A stretch of DNA of 5,575 bases from the NCBI GenBank assembly GCA_021850085.1, contig JAJZRZ010000119.1:1-5575 (forward strand), written 5' to 3'. The notes beneath the pieces were generated by a model, which did not search any database, was not told the DNA's origin, and worked only from the letters and a program-made list of their open reading frames with translations. The stretch comes from Actinomycetes bacterium. GTDB lineage: Bacteria > Actinomycetota > Coriobacteriia > Anaerosomatales > Anaerosomataceae. Positions 4,530 through 5,575 of this stretch are shown piece by piece. Position numbers and translations under genes: made by a program. How positions within the stretch are numbered: position 1 is the stretch's first letter; each line of letters starts with the position of its first letter.

Positions 4530-5209
4530 GCCGCAGCGAGTGGGAGCAGGGGACCTTTCGCATCCCCGCGAACCAATGGATGAAGGTCAAGAGCGCGCTG
4601 AGGCTCGCCTACAACCGGGGCCTCGAGGGCGACTTCGTGCTTGCCGAGCAGGTGATCGCAAAGGTGAAGGCTGACTACAAAGGCCGGCGCAACGTCAACT
4701 GGCGCGCCGTGTTCACCCAGGAGATCGACGCGGAGGATCCGCGCTCGCATGGCGGTGGGGGATTCAAGCCCAAGCATCGCTTCGCAGTGCTCTCCACGGC
4801 GGCGATCATCGCCAAGGTCTGCTCGGCGCTCGTGGACGGTCGCGGCAAGCTCCGGTCGTTGAAGAAAAAGGACTTCCCGCCGGCGACCAACAAGACGATG
4901 GTGTTCGATGCCGACGTCGGCACGATCTCCCTGCACGATCAGGACCGCACTGTGGTCTGGGACGTGCCGGAGGGTACTTGGGCGTGCGATCATGCTCGCT
5001 CGAGCTACATGGCGCGCGAGTTCTTTCGACTGCTCTACCACACGTTCTGGACGCGGGGGACTGGGGGATTCATCGTCGGTAACGACGAGAACAATCGCGA
5101 GAATGCGCCGGCGGAGGTCGGCGAGAGCGGCAACCTGCTGAAGGTGCCCTACTACGGACCGGTCGGAAAGAAGGAAGCCGAGTCTCGAGGGCAGCGCAGG
5201 CCGCGCTGA
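4526..5209 (+). CDS. Conserved-looking protein of unknown function, 227 aa, plasmid/ICE type
   Basis: The product starts MSRSEWEQGTFRIPANQW and has a helical first half (ALRLAYNRGLEGDFVLAEQVIAKV). A basic stretch LRSLKKKDFP is followed by ATNKTMVFDADVGTISLHDQ, a beta-rich segment VVWDVPEGTWACDHAR, and a C-terminal motif WTRGTGGFIVGNDENNRE leading to LLKVPYYGP. This architecture (SEWE-G-T start, KKDFP-x-TN, WTRG-x-GG-x-IVGNDE-x-N) recalls hypothetical proteins of proteobacterial plasmids and integrative elements; I recall no assigned function. GTG 4526 is chosen because in-frame stops lie at 4490 and 4508 and the MSRSEWE start fits the recalled family; it overlaps an upstream stop as GTGA and has only a weak AGG upstream, so coupling may matter. 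No signal peptide or membrane segment; probably cytoplasmic. TnpB lies in the same frame just upstream, separated by those stops. Confidence 0.8.
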   Translation: MSRSEWEQGTFRIPANQWMKVKSALRLAYNRGLEGDFVLAEQVIAKVKADYKGRRNVNWRAVFTQEIDAEDPRSHGGGGFKPKHRFAVLSTAAIIAKVCSALVDGRGKLRSLKKKDFPPATNKTMVFDADVGTISLHDQDRTVVWDVPEGTWACDHARSSYMAREFFRLLYHTFWTRGTGGFIVGNDENNRENAPAEVGESGNLLKVPYYGPVGKKEAESRGQRRPR

Positions 5210-5219
5210 TGGAGCTGCC

Positions 5220-5552
5220 ATGACAGTGCGAATAGTGCTCACCGAGGCGCAGATCCAGGCGCTTCAGTACACGGATGCGTCGGAGCGCAGTTCGACCGAG
5301 TCGGACCTGGCGCTCGCGGCGGCACTTTCAGCCGAAGCGGGCAAGCTCGTGTTCGAACCGCGCGACGCGGGAGTAATCCGTCGCGCGATCGAGGCGTTGG
5401 ACGCAGTCGGGGCGATGGAAGAGGGGTTCGACCCGGAGTACTCGGAAGAGTGGCGCCGGCACTGCGAGACGCTTGCTGAACTCGCCACGAGAGTCCGACC
5501 GTATGAAAGGCCGCGCGCGCATGCGCGTGGCAACGACGGATTCTCGCTCTGA
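5220..5552 (+). CDS. Hypothetical protein, 110 aa
   Basis: I do not recognise this family. It begins MTVRIVLTEAQIQALQYTD, continues with an Ala/Glu-rich helical region (ESDLALAAALSAEAGKLVFE), then PRDAGVIRRAIEALDAVGAM and YSEEWRRHCETLAELATRV, and ends with a short basic tail. It is soluble and mostly helical, without cysteine clusters or membrane segments. ATG 5220 has GGAG at 5211-5214, five bases upstream, a good binding site, and lies ten bases after the stop of the 227-aa gene, so the two are co-transcribed. High GC at third codon positions supports coding. No terminator is visible in the 23 bases left after its stop, so the operon may continue beyond the window. Confidence 0.72.
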   Translation: MTVRIVLTEAQIQALQYTDASERSSTESDLALAAALSAEAGKLVFEPRDAGVIRRAIEALDAVGAMEEGFDPEYSEEWRRHCETLAELATRVRPYERPRAHARGNDGFSL

Positions 5553-5575
5553 GCCACAACTGACACCAGATCGGA

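Noticed and set aside
4439..5242. Minus-strand ORF of 267 codons opposite the 227-aa gene.
   Set aside because: It is rich in Arg, Pro and Leu without motifs; the plus-strand gene has structured motifs and operon spacing.
1..5575. CRISPR arrays, tRNA or rRNA genes.
   Set aside because: No regularly spaced direct repeats, tRNA cloverleaf or rRNA-like sequence was seen on either strand.

Overview
The window is GC-rich and almost entirely coding on the + strand, with short genes, ATGA/GTGA overlaps and strong rho-independent terminators. The gene types (the tail of a giant helicase/methylase-type protein, small orphan proteins, a plasmid-type HTH regulator, a conserved-looking protein of unknown function) suggest the accessory backbone of a plasmid or integrative conjugative element in a high-GC proteobacterium. 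No host-chromosome marker is present, so this placement is inference.

Layout. 2-1138 is the C-terminal part of a superfamily 2 helicase of the kind found in very large plasmid/phage DNA methylase-helicase (DarB-like) proteins, closed by a terminator at 1158-1185. 1244-2096 is a tight three-gene operon of unknown function (110, 46 and 128 aa) joined by two ATGA overlaps and closed by a perfect hairpin terminator at 2118-2147. Its 46-aa middle gene, too short for most gene callers, looks frameshifted. 2200-2571 is a single gene with PemK/MazF-like features, isolated between two terminators. A good sigma70-type promoter (2601-2629) with a 13-bp palindrome filling part of its spacer then drives an HTH regulator (2673-3104), probably autoregulated.

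3141-4410 is best read as an IS200/IS605-superfamily element carrying only tnpB (IS1341-like), with no tnpA. Both ends can be proposed from the sequence. The left has TTAT, then a hairpin with AAGA at its 5' foot. The right has GAAT at the foot of a three-way-junction RNA fold and ends in TCAA. These follow the guide/cleavage pairing logic known from IS608. The TnpB lacks the usual RuvC-II glutamate but has glutamates just before its zinc finger. Its ORF runs through the element's right end and takes its last ~26 residues from flanking DNA. The right-end fold is the expected 3' part of an omega-RNA, with the guide starting near 4411.

Removing 3141-4410 joins two open frames into one small gene that would overlap the HTH gene and end in a GTGA overlap with the gene at 4526. 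So the element seems to have split a small gene in an operon of HTH regulator, small gene, 227-aa protein and 110-aa protein. The last two (4526-5209, 5220-5552) are proteins of unknown function. The final 23 bases hold nothing recognisable.
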